Shown here: piece after piece, positions 11,928-23,800 of the stretch
Numbering within the stretch: the first letter of the stretch is position 1
How the letters are laid out: the number at the start of each line of letters is the position of its first letter
Assembly: GCA_013399855.1 (NCBI GenBank)
Contig: VXAY01002200.1
Coordinates: 504,561 to 568,560 of the forward strand
Length of the DNA: 64,000 nucleotides
Source: Oxyruncus cristatus
Lineage: Eukaryota > Chordata > Aves > Passeriformes > Cotingidae
Direction of reading: 5' to 3'
Notes under the pieces: generated by a model
What the model saw: only the letters and a program-made list of their open reading frames with translations
Database searches by the model: none
What the model was told of the DNA's origin: nothing
Made by a program: the position numbers and the translations under genes

Positions 11928-12122
11928 TCATAGAATCATAGAACGGTTTGGGTTGGAAGGGGCCTTAAAGATCATCTAGTTCCAACCCCTGTGCCACGGG
12001 CAGAGGTGCCACCCACTTGATCAAGTTGTCCAGGGCCCCATCCAACCTGACCCTGAGTATTTCCAGGGATGGGGCATCCACAGCTTCTTAGGACAACCTG
12101 TTCCAGTGCCTCACCACCTCAC
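11928..12122 (-). mobile_element. CR1 LINE 3' tail, - strand
   Basis: On the minus strand this is the last ~195 bp of a CR1 element. Seen on the plus strand it opens with two TCATAGAA octamer repeats, then GGTTTGGGTTGGAAGGGGCC, the GATCATCTAGTTCCAACCCC block and the 'CAACCTGTTCCAGTGCCTCACCACC' region that encodes the HWNRLPR-type C-terminus of the reverse transcriptase. It breaks off abruptly at about 12122, the typical 5' truncation of a LINE copy. It keeps good similarity to the family and is one of the better-preserved tails in the window. Confidence 0.93.
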
Positions 12123-13505
12123 ATCTGCCTCAAGGGTAACAGCATCAGGTGAAGCTGGTCACCAGGTGATGGGTCAGTTATTTCCATATTTCAATTTAAA
12201 TTTGTTCTGAGGTCAGCATGTTCCCATACAACTTTTCCTTTATATTCCTTGCTATTACTTCTTCCCTCCTCCCAAGCAACATGGATCCTGAAGGCTCTTC
12301 TAAGCATTTATGGTATCATAAATGCATGTAATCATGAATATGAACAAAGGTAATGTGCTGCTTGGAATATGTAGAGGTGATGTGCTAAATGTTTCCTTGC
12401 TTGATCAGATCTGGAACAAATGCAGCAGGGTAGCAATCTGAGTTCAGAAGGAGATGAAGCACCACTGAGTTTAGGAATACTTCATGCTCATCTTGGAGTG
12501 GTAAGTCCCAACCTGGTGTTGGGTCTGCGGGCAGAGGAGGAAAACTAAGATTTGCGTCGGTTCCAGTTTACCTCAAGTGGAAGCAGGAATCAAAGCTACA
12601 GTAAAGTTTTTTTTTGACTGATTCTAGCCAAGAAAACAGGCAAGGTCAGCAAGCTTTTGCTCCTAGTTTTGTGGGGAGGAGAGCCCATCTGTCCGTTTGC
12701 CTTGGGCTCTGCAGGCAACCATCTGCCTTGATAACTGAGCTGTGAAAAGCACAATCTCTGAAGGATGGAATCAGAAGCCAAGAAGGAGCCGGGACCCATC
12801 TCTTACACCCCCTGCACACCGTGCAGGGTGGCTGTCAGCACTGAGCAGGTGATGGGTGCCATCTGAGTGCCACCAGGGCACAGCCATCCCAGCAGTGCAG
12901 AAACTGGACCTCGTGGCACTGCTTTAGCCATCACAGAGGACTCAGTTCGGGTTGTATTTGGGCCTGGCCTCCACAGCAAACTGGCTCTAAGCAAACAAGG
13001 GCACAGTACATTTTCTGCCTAGCTTCAGAGGTAGAGAAAGTGCATCTTCTCAGCAGAGGACCTGTGCTCTCCTTGTCCTGCTGAGCTGAAATGCCCTTAT
13101 CATCATGTTGTCATTCATCTGTGTCAAAGGGAGCCCAATTTAGGTTTTCCCTGCAGATGTGACTATAGTAGATGTGTTATAAACATGATAATTCAGAGGG
13201 ATATGGACCATGCAGGCCTGGTAAACCGTGAGGACACATGGGACTTATGTCTGACATACTTTCTGTACTTGAGTGCAAATCTCAATAATTCTCCAAAAAT
13301 GGCTCAGCATCATCATTAAACATTAGGTGGTCAGTCTTAAGGAAATTTTGTTAAAGGAAAACTTACCTGTACTGATGTTTTTAACAGAGGATGTTCATTA
13401 CTTAACACAGACCTGAGATGTAATAAGCTGGTTTACAGTTCAGTTGTGTTTTATTAAAATAATATTTGCAGTTTCCACACTAAAAGCAGATGTGAATCTT
13501 TTAAT
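12123..13505. other. Non-coding DNA, no gene seen
   Basis: No recognised repeat. Contains an 11-bp palindrome CTGGTCACCAG at 12155-12165. The segment 12600-12990 is somewhat GC-richer with two minus-strand open frames under 70 codons, not gene-like. Confidence 0.55.
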
Positions 13506-13553
13506 CTAAAGTAAATCTTTAGGAAGTCCACTTCCTAAAGCTATTAATAGCTT
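13506..13553. repeat. Overlapping perfect palindromes with back-to-back ETS-type sites
   Basis: CTTTAGGAAGT (13517-13527) and ACTTCCTAAAG (13530-13540) are exact reverse complements separated by CC, giving a 24-bp palindrome. It overlaps by three bases a second, uninterrupted 16-bp palindrome, AAGCTATTAATAGCTT (13538-13553). A third inverted pair, CTAAAG (13506-13511) with CTTTAG (13517-13522), shares the left arm. The first palindrome holds two AGGAAGT motifs in opposite orientation, which match the ETS-family core. The inverted repeats are read directly; binding or cruciform formation is inference. Confidence 0.7.
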
Positions 13554-16500
13554 ACTCCAACTTTGCATGAAATCAGGATATAATCTCTAATGGAAGATAT
13601 GGGAATTAGTTTTTTTTTTTAATATGGTGCATTATACCATTTCCATTAATACCAGTGTTTTAGACTGTGAAGAATAACTATAATTTATCTTAAGAATCTC
13701 ACCTTATTTTTTTCCACATAGAAATTAGAAGGTTTTTGCTGAATTTTAATCCTCTCCCAAATGACATAAACAAAACCAAGACAGAATAGGAAATCATACC
13801 TATATAATTATATCCATTTGCACTCCTGTATGAAGCTATGGGGAAAATGCTTTCCCAAGGAGGTTGCTTAATTTTAGAACAATTAGTAACAGTTATATCA
13901 CTGTTTTTTTCTGGGTATTCACTGAGGCTCTTTAACGCATTAAAAAAAAAAAAAAAAGAAAAGAGCAATATGTTTTACGTGAGAAAAGATTAAAAAAATT
14001 AAAACATATAAACTCTTGTCTCTCAAACCCCAATTGGATGGTCTAAGAAGGTTATGAACTCTACATAAACCCAACATTATATTTTTATATGTATATATAT
14101 AATTTTTTCAGTCCTTTTCATCCTGTGAAGAAATACAGTAAAAATCTGAGAAATGAGAGAAGGGATGGTGAGGCTGAGTGAGGGATGACAAAAGGGGGTG
14201 ATGAGTAAGTGGTTTGTGAGGGGCTGCATTTGTACCATGCTGGATTTTTCAGAAACCTTTTTCCCAGGACTGCAGAACCCACTGAACATCTGGAGGTCGT
14301 GTTCTCACCTGAGTGCCTAATTTGTGCTGCCCTGCTGCCTGGGAGCACCGACCTTGTCTGTGGGGAAAGCCTGCTGTGCAAACTAAACTGCTGGAGCTCG
14401 TCACTGCAGTCCCAGTGGCAGATGATCATGGCCTGGGAATGCAGGAGTGGTGTCATCAGCACAGGCTCGAAGGATGCTATCTCAGCAAATTCCTCTCAGT
14501 CTCTGCTGTGGACTTCTACAGGCACACCGGCATCTGCTGGGGCCTGCAGAAGGGGCACTCTCACTGTCACAGCTTTTCTGATAGAAATCCTTTGCGCTGC
14601 TGCTATTTATAGAAAAAAAAAATTGCACTTTTGGTAGCATAACTTTTCCCACAGGGAGTGGTTTTCCTGCAGCAATGCAGAAGTTCCAAGAGTGCTTTAT
14701 TTGCTGCTGAAAACCACTGATAATCTTGCAGGCTGGAGTACCATAAACACAGGCCCTGTGCAGCTCCAGTCTTATCTCAAAATAAGGTATTTGTGATATA
14801 ACTTATTTTATCATTCCTGGACAAAATAAACCACCTAAGCAGAAGCCTGTAGAGCTTTCTCTGTGAGGAGAACATCTGCCAGCAGAGCTATCTCAGTCCT
14901 GGCTCATGCCTCACCACACCTCCCTCCAGCACAGTGTGGCTGAGCAGGTTTGCTGTGCAGGTTTCTAGCATACTGCTGTGTCACCAGTAACTGCCTGGGT
15001 AATTTTGAACCTCACACGGGATTGGTTTGTCAACTGCAGGTGGCCAAAATAATTATACACACTGCTCTCTATGAAAACTGGGTCAACAGGATAGTTCTTC
15101 TTTTTATGTTCCGTCAGGCTTCTGTGATTTACACCTAGGGTCAGACTTCAGGGAGAAAGATATTTGAGCTAATGCAAGCAGCCATCACATCTATTTGGGT
15201 GATGCCACCTGTCTAAGGCATCTTCTTTCCTCTAATTTTGCATCATAAGGTTGGCTATGATACAATCATTGTTCTTGACAAAACAAGAATGGAGAGCCCA
15301 GGGGAAAAAATATTGATATTAATTTAAAAGGAAGTGTGATAGATAAATGCACACCCTCATTATGTCAGGGCATGGAGAAGCATGGACTTTCAGCACGGCA
15401 GCTTTCCAGGAAGAGATCCTAAGGGCCAATGTGGTTACACTGGCAGAACTCACATTTAGGAGTGCATCTTCCTTTGCCCATGGGATGTGGTTTTCCCAGA
15501 CCAGTCCAGTGTGCATTATGCATGTGTGTTCTGCATCTAGGAAAGCTGTAGGGTGACGGAGATAGTTAGCTGGTGGGGTTATAATCATTTTCACCAGGAG
15601 GTGGTGGTTGTTGGGTACTGATCAGTTTTGGGTCCTGATGCCTGAGAACCACAGTGACAGCCCAATGGATCACCAAACCTCAGTATCAGTGATTTTGGAA
15701 GAAGAGTAGGGAAGCGTCAGGAAATAGTGTGTTTCTTTTTAATCTCCACCAGCACATGGTTGGCTGCTCCTTTAGCATTTTCCTTCCATGTTGAGTGCAA
15801 TGCTGGGTCCTGAAAAGGATCTTGCACCTTTTGGGTTCCAGCTAATTTCTTCACCTGACCATCCGTCTCTGTGCTGGCACACAAAGCAGCCCAGGACCTG
15901 TTCCAGCCCAGAGGGTGAGAGGCATGGCATGGCTTGTGCTCAGGAAATTAAATTAAGCCTTCCTTCTCCACGGAGCAAGACGCTCTTCTCTATAAGGCCA
16001 AATGGAATCTGACTTCATGGCTCTGCTTAGTTTTCTGCTATTCTGGTGTTCACCAATGATAAGAATGAGATCTGCAGATGGTTTCACCCTTAAAATATCC
16101 ATCTGCTGAAGTGCAATTGCCTCTGGTTTGCTAAGAGCTCTCATGTATTGGAAGACATAATTTCTCTAGACCATTAATTCTTTTACACGCTTGCACCATG
16201 TCACTCCCTGTTTGCATAGGCTCTGAAGGAAACAGATGCAATCTCTTCCATCTCTCCCTGTGCTGACGTCTTTCTGTGCTGCTCATCACTCTCATCAGCT
16301 GTTTCTGAGCTGCCTCTAACCCGCAGTTGGAAATTCAAAGCCGGGCCCCTCCCCATCTGCAGCTTTGATGTCCCTTTCTGCCCCTCTACATCACCTACAT
16401 CTCTCCCTTTGAACACCCGCATTGTGATAAGGTTTACGACATTACTTCCCGTTAGGATGAGGGCATCCAAACCCTGCATGTCTGAGGACCATCTGCTGCT

Positions 16501-19500
16501 TCTGACATGGCATGGGGAAGTATCTTCTAGCAGAAAGACAAGGCTAGGTTGTTTCAGTGTGGAGTTGCCACAGTTTGTGAATCAGAGCCCTCAAATACAT
16601 GCATAAACATTAATTAAACCCAATATAAAAGTGTCTGATATTTATCAAGCTTCATTTAGTTAGGGATCAAAATTAAATTATTAATTAGTTACTGAGTTAA
16701 GCTACATCAGTGTCATCCTCTAAAGGAAACAGAAGAACATCTACCTGAAGGGACTGAAGGGACTAATTCAATTTTCAGTCAACTTCAGAAAACATTTGAT
16801 TTCGTGCCACTGAGGATTATTATAAGCCTGAAAGCCACAGGTTTGCATTTAATTTACATCCGAACTGAAATTTTGGGCTTTGGATTCACTGCATAATTTA
16901 ATTCTCCTGAAAGTCAGAGTTTGGATGTTTGGGTCTAGAGCTTTTTAGGCCATTTAAGAGACAGGAGCCAGCAAGGCCTGCTTGCTCAGCAGCTTGCAGA
17001 AAGTTGTCCAAATCTGGCCAGATGAGAGGGGAGCATCAATGATATAACTGGCAGATTACATTATAACAGTTGATGGAAAAGGCCTTTGGAGGAACAGAAT
17101 GCAATAGAAATACTGGAGCAGAGTGAGAATGCAGACAAGTGTCTGGGATCTAGTCTTGGAAAATACCCAGTGTTAGCAACGTCACTGGAAGGCTACAGCA
17201 GACCTTTAGGAGACAATAAATCTCTGTGCAAATGTTGTCTTAATCCTCATAGGTTTAGGGATAATTTATACCAGCAAGCGTAGAAGAAATATCAAGAATT
17301 TTCTGGAGAGGAAGAAAAACTAATATTTTTATTTCTTTCCTTGATGACTTTATCTTGCTCTTCAGAACTACTTCTGTTTAAAATAGGAAAACATAAGCTG
17401 CATATCTGCTGCTGCTACTAATTTTAAAATTAATAACTCCTTTTTTTTTTTTCCCCGAAAAAGTAGGGACTTTTAACTTATTACTAGTTGGTGAGATATG
17501 TGGACCTTGGAGCCAACTGAAGTCTCACTGTTTATGTTATGGTAAAGCCTAGAGATGATAATCAGTCTTCCAGGTGCTGCACAGCTAGAGACAGCCTGCT
17601 CCAAATAGCCTCAAAATAGGTAAGGGGTGGAGGGGGGACAACAAAAAGATAAAGGGAAGGAGTGTGAGCTCAAGCTGCCAAGCGGGTTGGAGGTGGGACT
17701 TCTCTGCAGCGTCCTCCATCACCCTGTGCTCCAGGAGGCGTTTTCCACTGTTTTCCTGGGTGTTACCTTTGTGCAGTTCTAGCTGATTTCTAACTCAGTT
17801 CACTGACATGGCCAAAACTCAGCCTTATAGTCCTATTTTTTTAATTTTTTTTTTGAGTATATATGTTGTTCCCCCTCAAAGATACCTACCCATGAAATAG
17901 AAATGCTGCCAAAGTTCTCACTCTAATGGTACAAAGGATACCACTACGAAAAGCCACGCTGCTATTTTTATCCCTCATCCAGCTGCCCTCCATAGCTTTC
18001 TGTTTTTGTTCTCCTCTTTTAGTAGACAGCCTTATCATCAAGCAGAGGATGGGGGCTGGAGCTGGGAAGAAGCACCTAAACAAAGCTGATTGGAAAGCAG
18101 AGGTGGGTTGGCTATGGGATGGTGACAGGGAATTCTTCCTCCGGAGCCTAACTTTGACTGTAAACCCTAGTTCCACTTACTAACCTAAATTGCCTCAGTT
18201 TTGTCCAGCTTCCCCACTACACTCATATAAAGAGCAACAAAGGAAGACAAGGGTGAAATAACCTCTAAATAAAAGATGAGGTAATTTTGAAGGCACATTA
18301 GATTTTTATGTGTATTATGGCTTTTTATATAAGCCCACTGAGGGCTGAAGCATCTCCAGTATGGAGCTGTCACCTGGTATTTTCCACTTTATGGCAGTTT
18401 GCATAAAATGTGAGTGTCTCTGGTGCAGATTACTCACTAACTTTCTGGGGTGGGGAAGGAGTTGCATTGATGGAGGTGGTTTTGTTGTTGTCTCCTGTTT
18501 TCCTCTAACCTTAGCCATCCTTTTCAAAGAAAATAGACCGGAACCATCTTTATACAAATCAAAGATCTCACTGAGCTGAAAGAAGGTGTTGCCCAAGCAA
18601 ACTGCTGAACGGAATGTACGGAATTGATGTGGAGGGAATTCTGGATGAAATTCAGCAGTTTGTGTTATACTGCTTGGGTGATCCTAAACATCTGACCTTA
18701 AAATCTGTGAACCATACGTAGTGAGATTAATGATGGTATGAATGCTGTAGCAATCCTACAAACATAAGGGACTACTGGTCTAATGCATTACAAGTTTTAG
18801 AATTTTAGAATATTTTACACTGGCTGAAAAAGAATAATTCTTTCAGACATTACTGACTACAAAAATTCTCTTTATTTGCTGTCTTATTTGGTGGCTGAGC
18901 TCTTGTGTTTTTGGCAAAGAAGAGTGTGAAGCCCTGGCATAGGACAGAGACACCAAATGGAGTAGGAGCATACTGTTAGCCATGACGGGAACTACTATGT
19001 AGACCAAATTCTGTTTCTACTCCTCTCTTCTTCCCTGAAGGGCACAGGGGAGAAGAGATTAGCTGTGTCACCTCTGATGGAAATCAATTTGCTTGAGGGA
19101 AATCCCTGGGAGGTCTAAAACCTACTTGACTACATTCAAACTTGTCAAGTCTCATGCATTATCTGGGAGAGTCTCTCACTTGCTCACCTAATGCCTCATC
19201 CCAGACACTGGCAGCAGGTTGACCCGACCTCATTCTTGCTGTGGGGCCTCAAGGGCCGTGTAGCTTCCGGGGGAAAGCTACCAGTTGTATCAGGATTAGG
19301 AGATGCAGTACTTGGAAACTAGAGTATCTATATGAGGGTGACCTCACACCCGTAGGAGACTGGGTGGAAGAGACACTGTTCCAATGCTACTTGTCAAAGT
19401 ATCTGACTTCTGAAATCTCACATACTCAGGGTTAGAAAAAACATAAACCCAGAGGTCCTCCATGACTCTAGTCACCCCTGGTTTTGGTTTATTTTTTTGA

Positions 19501-19920
19501 GGCACGGTGTGCTGGAGGAAGGAGTAAATATTTCTGATCTTGTTGCACCACAGCTGCCATTAGTTATGGTAAATTCAGGGACACATGGACTCCAGGTCAA
19601 GAAGGAGGCAGTAATTACCAAATTTCATCCCCCTTTCCCCTCTGGCTTACTTAGACTGTAGAACTTCTCCCAAGAAATTGGATTAAGTCATAGGTTTGAT
19701 AAAGAGATCTAATCTTGTTGTAAAGGATCTAAGCAAAGTGAATCCTCCTCTCATTTGGCAAACTATCCCAGTGTTTAATCATTCTTACCCCCAGGAAATG
19801 GCATCTTGTTTCAAGGTCAAGGTTATCACATTTCCACTCCAGCTACTGGAACCTGTCATGACTTTCTAGGAGACAGGCTCCCCTGAGAGCTGATTAAGCT
19901 CTGTGTTCTGAGATGCTCAA
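13554..19920. other. Non-coding DNA, no gene seen
   Basis: A 6.4-kb stretch with no recognised repeat family. It holds an A16 run (13942-13957), a T12 run (17441-17452), an AT-rich patch near 14080-14105, and an 8-bp inverted repeat, AAAATAAG at 14779-14786 with CTTATTTT at 14802-14809. Open frames of 142 codons (14209-14637, +) and 114 codons (14118-14462, -) overlap each other in a stop-poor block and show no domain. Confidence 0.55.
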
Positions 19921-19947
19921 CACTTCAGTTCACTGAAGTGACTTCTG
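19921..19947. repeat. 20-bp palindrome with nested second palindrome
   Basis: CACTTCAGT (19921-19929) and ACTGAAGTG (19932-19940) are exact reverse complements with a 2-base spacer. The right arm continues into GAAGTGACTTC (19937-19947), a second palindrome centred on a G. Each arm carries a TGAAGTG motif, which fits the NK2-class homeodomain consensus TNAAGTG. The structure is certain; a regulatory role is inference. Confidence 0.65.
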
Positions 19948-20406
19948 GATTGGTCTAAGGTGCTCCCTAACTGGCAAGAGTGGGACAGCTGGGAAGAGGC
20001 AGGAGATACACCAGCCAGGAGGGAAAGAGAGTTCTGGGGACTGGTAGTCCTCCTTACAGGGCAGTGGAGAGGTGGGTTTACCTCCCCAGTTAGCTCAGTG
20101 TGCTCTGTTCTGATGTGTCAGTCATCCTTGCTCAGGGGTCTCCAGAGGGAAAATTGTGTTGGTTGAAGGGACAGGATTCTCATTAGAATGCAACCACGGG
20201 GTTTGGGGCTCCCCTGGTTTGTGATGTGACACTGATCCCACCCCTGTACAGCCGCTGCCCAACTCCCTTTGGGTTGACTGGTGACCAGGTCAGCCCAAGG
20301 AGCTTTTCCTCGTGTACCAAAGAGACACCAGTCAGGACTCTGGGATCTCAGTCAATGCTTTGAGACTGACCCAAACTGTTGTGAGCATGCCCTTATTCCC
20401 TCACAG
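19948..20406. other. Non-coding DNA, no gene seen
   Basis: No recognised repeat. An 11-bp palindrome CTGGTGACCAG lies at 20278-20288. The segment ends in a polypyrimidine stretch and CAG that resembles a splice acceptor at 20406. Confidence 0.5.
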
Positions 20407-20898
20407 AAATGCTCTGTTTATTCTGCTTGAAGACCTGGCAGAAGTGCTCCTGGTAGAGGCTTCTTTTATATGGGCTTGTTTTGGCCCATAAAAAGTGCAT
20501 CTACAGAAGGAGGTTTTGCATTGCCAGCTGTAGCCCTGGAGTCAAAACCTCAGACCTTTTCTAGCATGGCCCTTGTCCTGGGAAAAGAGTCAAACCTGCT
20601 GCCTGTTGTTGGCTCAACAAATCCCAGCCAGAGCCATCCAGGTCTCCTGGCCTGCCTTGACCCTGCACTCCTCAAACCATTATTGCAACAGCGTCAAGGG
20701 AAGATTCAGGCCAGCTGTCCAAAAGCGGCCAAAGCAAACGAAGAGGAGGCAACATGTTCTGGGACCCAAGAGCCAAAACCTCAGCCTGCAGGGAGCCAGA
20801 CAACGGGGTGCAGGGCTCCAGCCATCTCCTAGCAGACCTGGAGCCAGAAGCTGGCTTCACGTTGCTGGAATCCAGCCACAAGGGAGAACTCGGTGGAG
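20407..20898 (+). other. Stop-poor block bounded by splice-like signals (weak exon candidate)
   Basis: The block is preceded by TTATTCCCTCACAG, an acceptor-like sequence, and followed by GAG/GTAAGT at 20898/20899, a perfect donor consensus. It is a little GC-richer than its surroundings and has overlapping open frames on both strands: 120 and 109 codons on +, and 172 codons on - at 20672-21190. No single plus-strand frame is open across the whole block: the frame open up to the donor has TAA at 20489, and another has TGA near 20428. It cannot be a fully coding internal exon as it stands. A non-coding RNA exon or chance are both possible; chance is more likely. A hairpin with a GGGC/GCCC stem sits at 20464-20493. 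Confidence 0.15.
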
Positions 20899-23800
20899 GT
20901 AAGTCCCTGGAGTCCTCTGCTGAGTAGTTTATTGATGTCCTGGTTAACCACTTGTGGTGTGAGCCAAGTATGTCTGTGAAACGGACTCCTGCAGAGCTGC
21001 TCGGTAAGTACCTGCTGTAGCGAGAGGAAGGAAAGAAGGGTGAGGGAGAAAGGAGGAGCCACATGTTCCTGCTTGCAGTCCAGTTGGTTAGCACGAGAGA
21101 GTGAGAGGCATGTTTGTGGTGGAGTGAGGGCATTTTTGACTGTACATTCACTATTGACATGAAATTAATGTTTTTTTCCGAGTAAAGCATGTAGTGCCAC
21201 TAATGTCTTGAACAGCATAGGAGACATAGAAAACCTCAATGTCCTCAAATACAAGAAACTTTTCCTTAATTGTTCAGGGTCTTGATTCAAATCCAGCTGA
21301 ATATACTTGGGCCAACCCCATCAACATCTCTATTGAAATGTCAGCCTGTTGGTGGTGGCTTTTCATGCATCTTTTTAATAAATTCTCCTCTGCAGCCTTT
21401 GCAGTCTGGTCCTTGAACCGTCTAAAAGAAGTAGTTTTACAGATGTAGCTGGCACATATTTGCTTGTACCTCAATCCTCTGGTTAAAAATTGCTAATGGG
21501 TGTGGACAGCCTTGTCATCCTGGATGTTCCTGTCTTCCCTTGGCTCACCTTCACTACTGAATAATCTGCAGCCTTTCATCTGTGCAGAAAGGAAGTGTTG
21601 TGAAACTCTGTGCCATCTCCAAGCTGGCTTCTAGTTAATGAAAAGGGGAGTGTCTCCATGTTCCTGTGTGTTGACTAAGTAAATCTAGAAATGATCCTTT
21701 GACTATCACTACATTCCTAAATGATTTGTGGTATGTGTGTAAGTTTACTTTTTTTGCTGTTTAAGCATGGGAAATGTTGACACTTAGTAGGGCTAAAAAG
21801 GAGACCATGTCCTTGTGCTTGTTTTAGTAAATGAATTGATTTTGTGGGGAAAAAAAAAAAAGATATTAGTCAGAACACTATGATGTTTTGCTCATGATAA
21901 GCAAAAAAGTTGCACCATTCAGTAGATGAACTAGGGGTGCAAGTTCAGCATTCAGCTATCTAAAATAATGCATAAATGCAGGTAAAACAATTACCCTCAA
22001 GCACCTGCTCTTCAACTAAAAATGTCACTGAAGCTATCAGTGCTCCTCACTGAAGGAGGGAGGTCACTCATGGGCATAGATAGATTGGACTGAGATGACT
22101 AAGACAGTTAGTGCTTCTAGCTGTCCTCCCCATTTCTCTCCTGGTAGTCATCACCTTACTGAAATGCTGATGAAACTGATCTTGAACTACCATGCTGGAA
22201 GCCCAAACCCAGGCTTACTTTCACATCCCTTTCTGTAGACTTCAATGGGTTTGGGTCATTTTGTTGGGCTGCCTCAGTGGCAGTGCTGCAAACTCTGTGA
22301 GCAGTAACTGCTCCAGCCATCTGACTTGTGTTTGAGATTAAGGTATTAATTGACTAATTTTAATTTACAGCAGCTGAAGATGTGGTCTTACCCTATTTGC
22401 TTTCTAAAGTCATGTGTGGTTCTACTGGGAAAATGCAATTTGGCCAGTAGTGCGGGAGAACCAAATGATTAAATCTGATCTGCAGGTAAATAAATATCCA
22501 TCAATAACTTGACCTCTGTTGTCTACCCCAATCTTGCTTCTTTGTACAGGGACGAGTGATGTTAACAACTAAGATTCAACCTGTGGCTGTTTGAATAAGA
22601 TCTTGATTGAGTTTTTTCATAGTAACTTCGTCTTTGGAGTCTTCCTTCTGGAACCATTCAGTTATTGCCAATGTTCATAAAATTATTACTGCTCTCAAAC
22701 AGTAGGTGTGTATGAAACACATACACACAGTGAATGCTACAAACCCACAGGCTTCAGTTGCTGCTTGGTCTCTTTTGTTTGCCTGGCCAGCGACTGATCC
22801 TGATGGCACACGGGGACATCTAATGGCTGAGTAACAGACCACAATGAAACTCCCCATTGTATGTCTTTGTTGATGTTTTTATCACAATTTGTTTTCTCTC
22901 TTCTTTTCACTTTTCACCTTAGAAAAATTTGTCAGTTTTACTGATTAACTTGTTCAATTTACTCACCTTTAGGGGCAAACTGTAATTTCAGTCTAGTTAG
23001 CGAACTCTTTCTTCTAAGCAGAAAAAACAAGGAGAAACCTAAGGATACTCATCTGCCTAATTGAGCAAGAAAGATATAGGTATGACACTGTGAAACAGAA
23101 ATATTTTCAGTACAGAAAATACTGGTTGTTGAACTCTGCTCAGTCTAGCATAGAAAGACTTCATCAGAAACAAGGTCTCTAAGCTGAATGAAAGTTTTGC
23201 CACTGAGGCAACTTATGTTTTTTTGTTTCATTGTGTTGTGGGTTTCATTAGGAAAGGACTGGATTTTCCATTTCTTGGTGTTTTCAAATCAGGTCTGTAT
23301 GCATTTTTGCAAGATAAGCTGTGGTAAAACCTAAACTCCTACACTGAACCCAGGAGTGTAGTATGTGGTTAAATGGAGTAAGTCGTGCAAGAGGCTAGGC
23401 TTAATCTTTTAATAGGCCTGTCTGGCTTTAAGTTTATGAAGAAATATTTGGTGTCTTGGTGTACTTATAAGGCTCCCTTGACTGCAGGCTTGGTTGGTAT
23501 AAAGTTTTGTAGTTTCTTTGACCATGGTTTCTTGTCTTTTTGTCTTTTCTTGTCTTTGATGGAGCTCCTCATATTAGCAGGGATTCTGTCTTTTTGTGCT
23601 CACCTTTAGGTTCTTCTCCTGCCCTACTCTGACACTTCAACCTCAACTGTTTTATTGTCCAGCAGGGATGAAGGCTACTGATGTTAAAGTGCTCAGGGTA
23701 GTACAATCCTGCTTCTGCTTTGTTTTTTGTACATCCTACACCTGCACATGGTGTCCAGATTTTGACCCACAGATGTCTATAGCTATTGAAGAAATTCCTA

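Noticed and set aside
13942..13957. A16 run considered as the poly-A tail of a processed pseudogene
   Set aside because: No AATAAA in the preceding 30 bases and no gene-like sequence upstream.
14209..14637. 142-codon open frame on the + strand
   Set aside because: Overlapped by other frames on both strands; no domain.
17615..17665. G-rich stretch considered as a G-quadruplex
   Set aside because: Fewer than four suitably spaced runs of three or more G.
20672..21190. 172-codon open frame on the - strand, the longest in the window
   Set aside because: No domain is recognisable. It overlaps long plus-strand frames in a stop-poor block, which indicates composition rather than coding.
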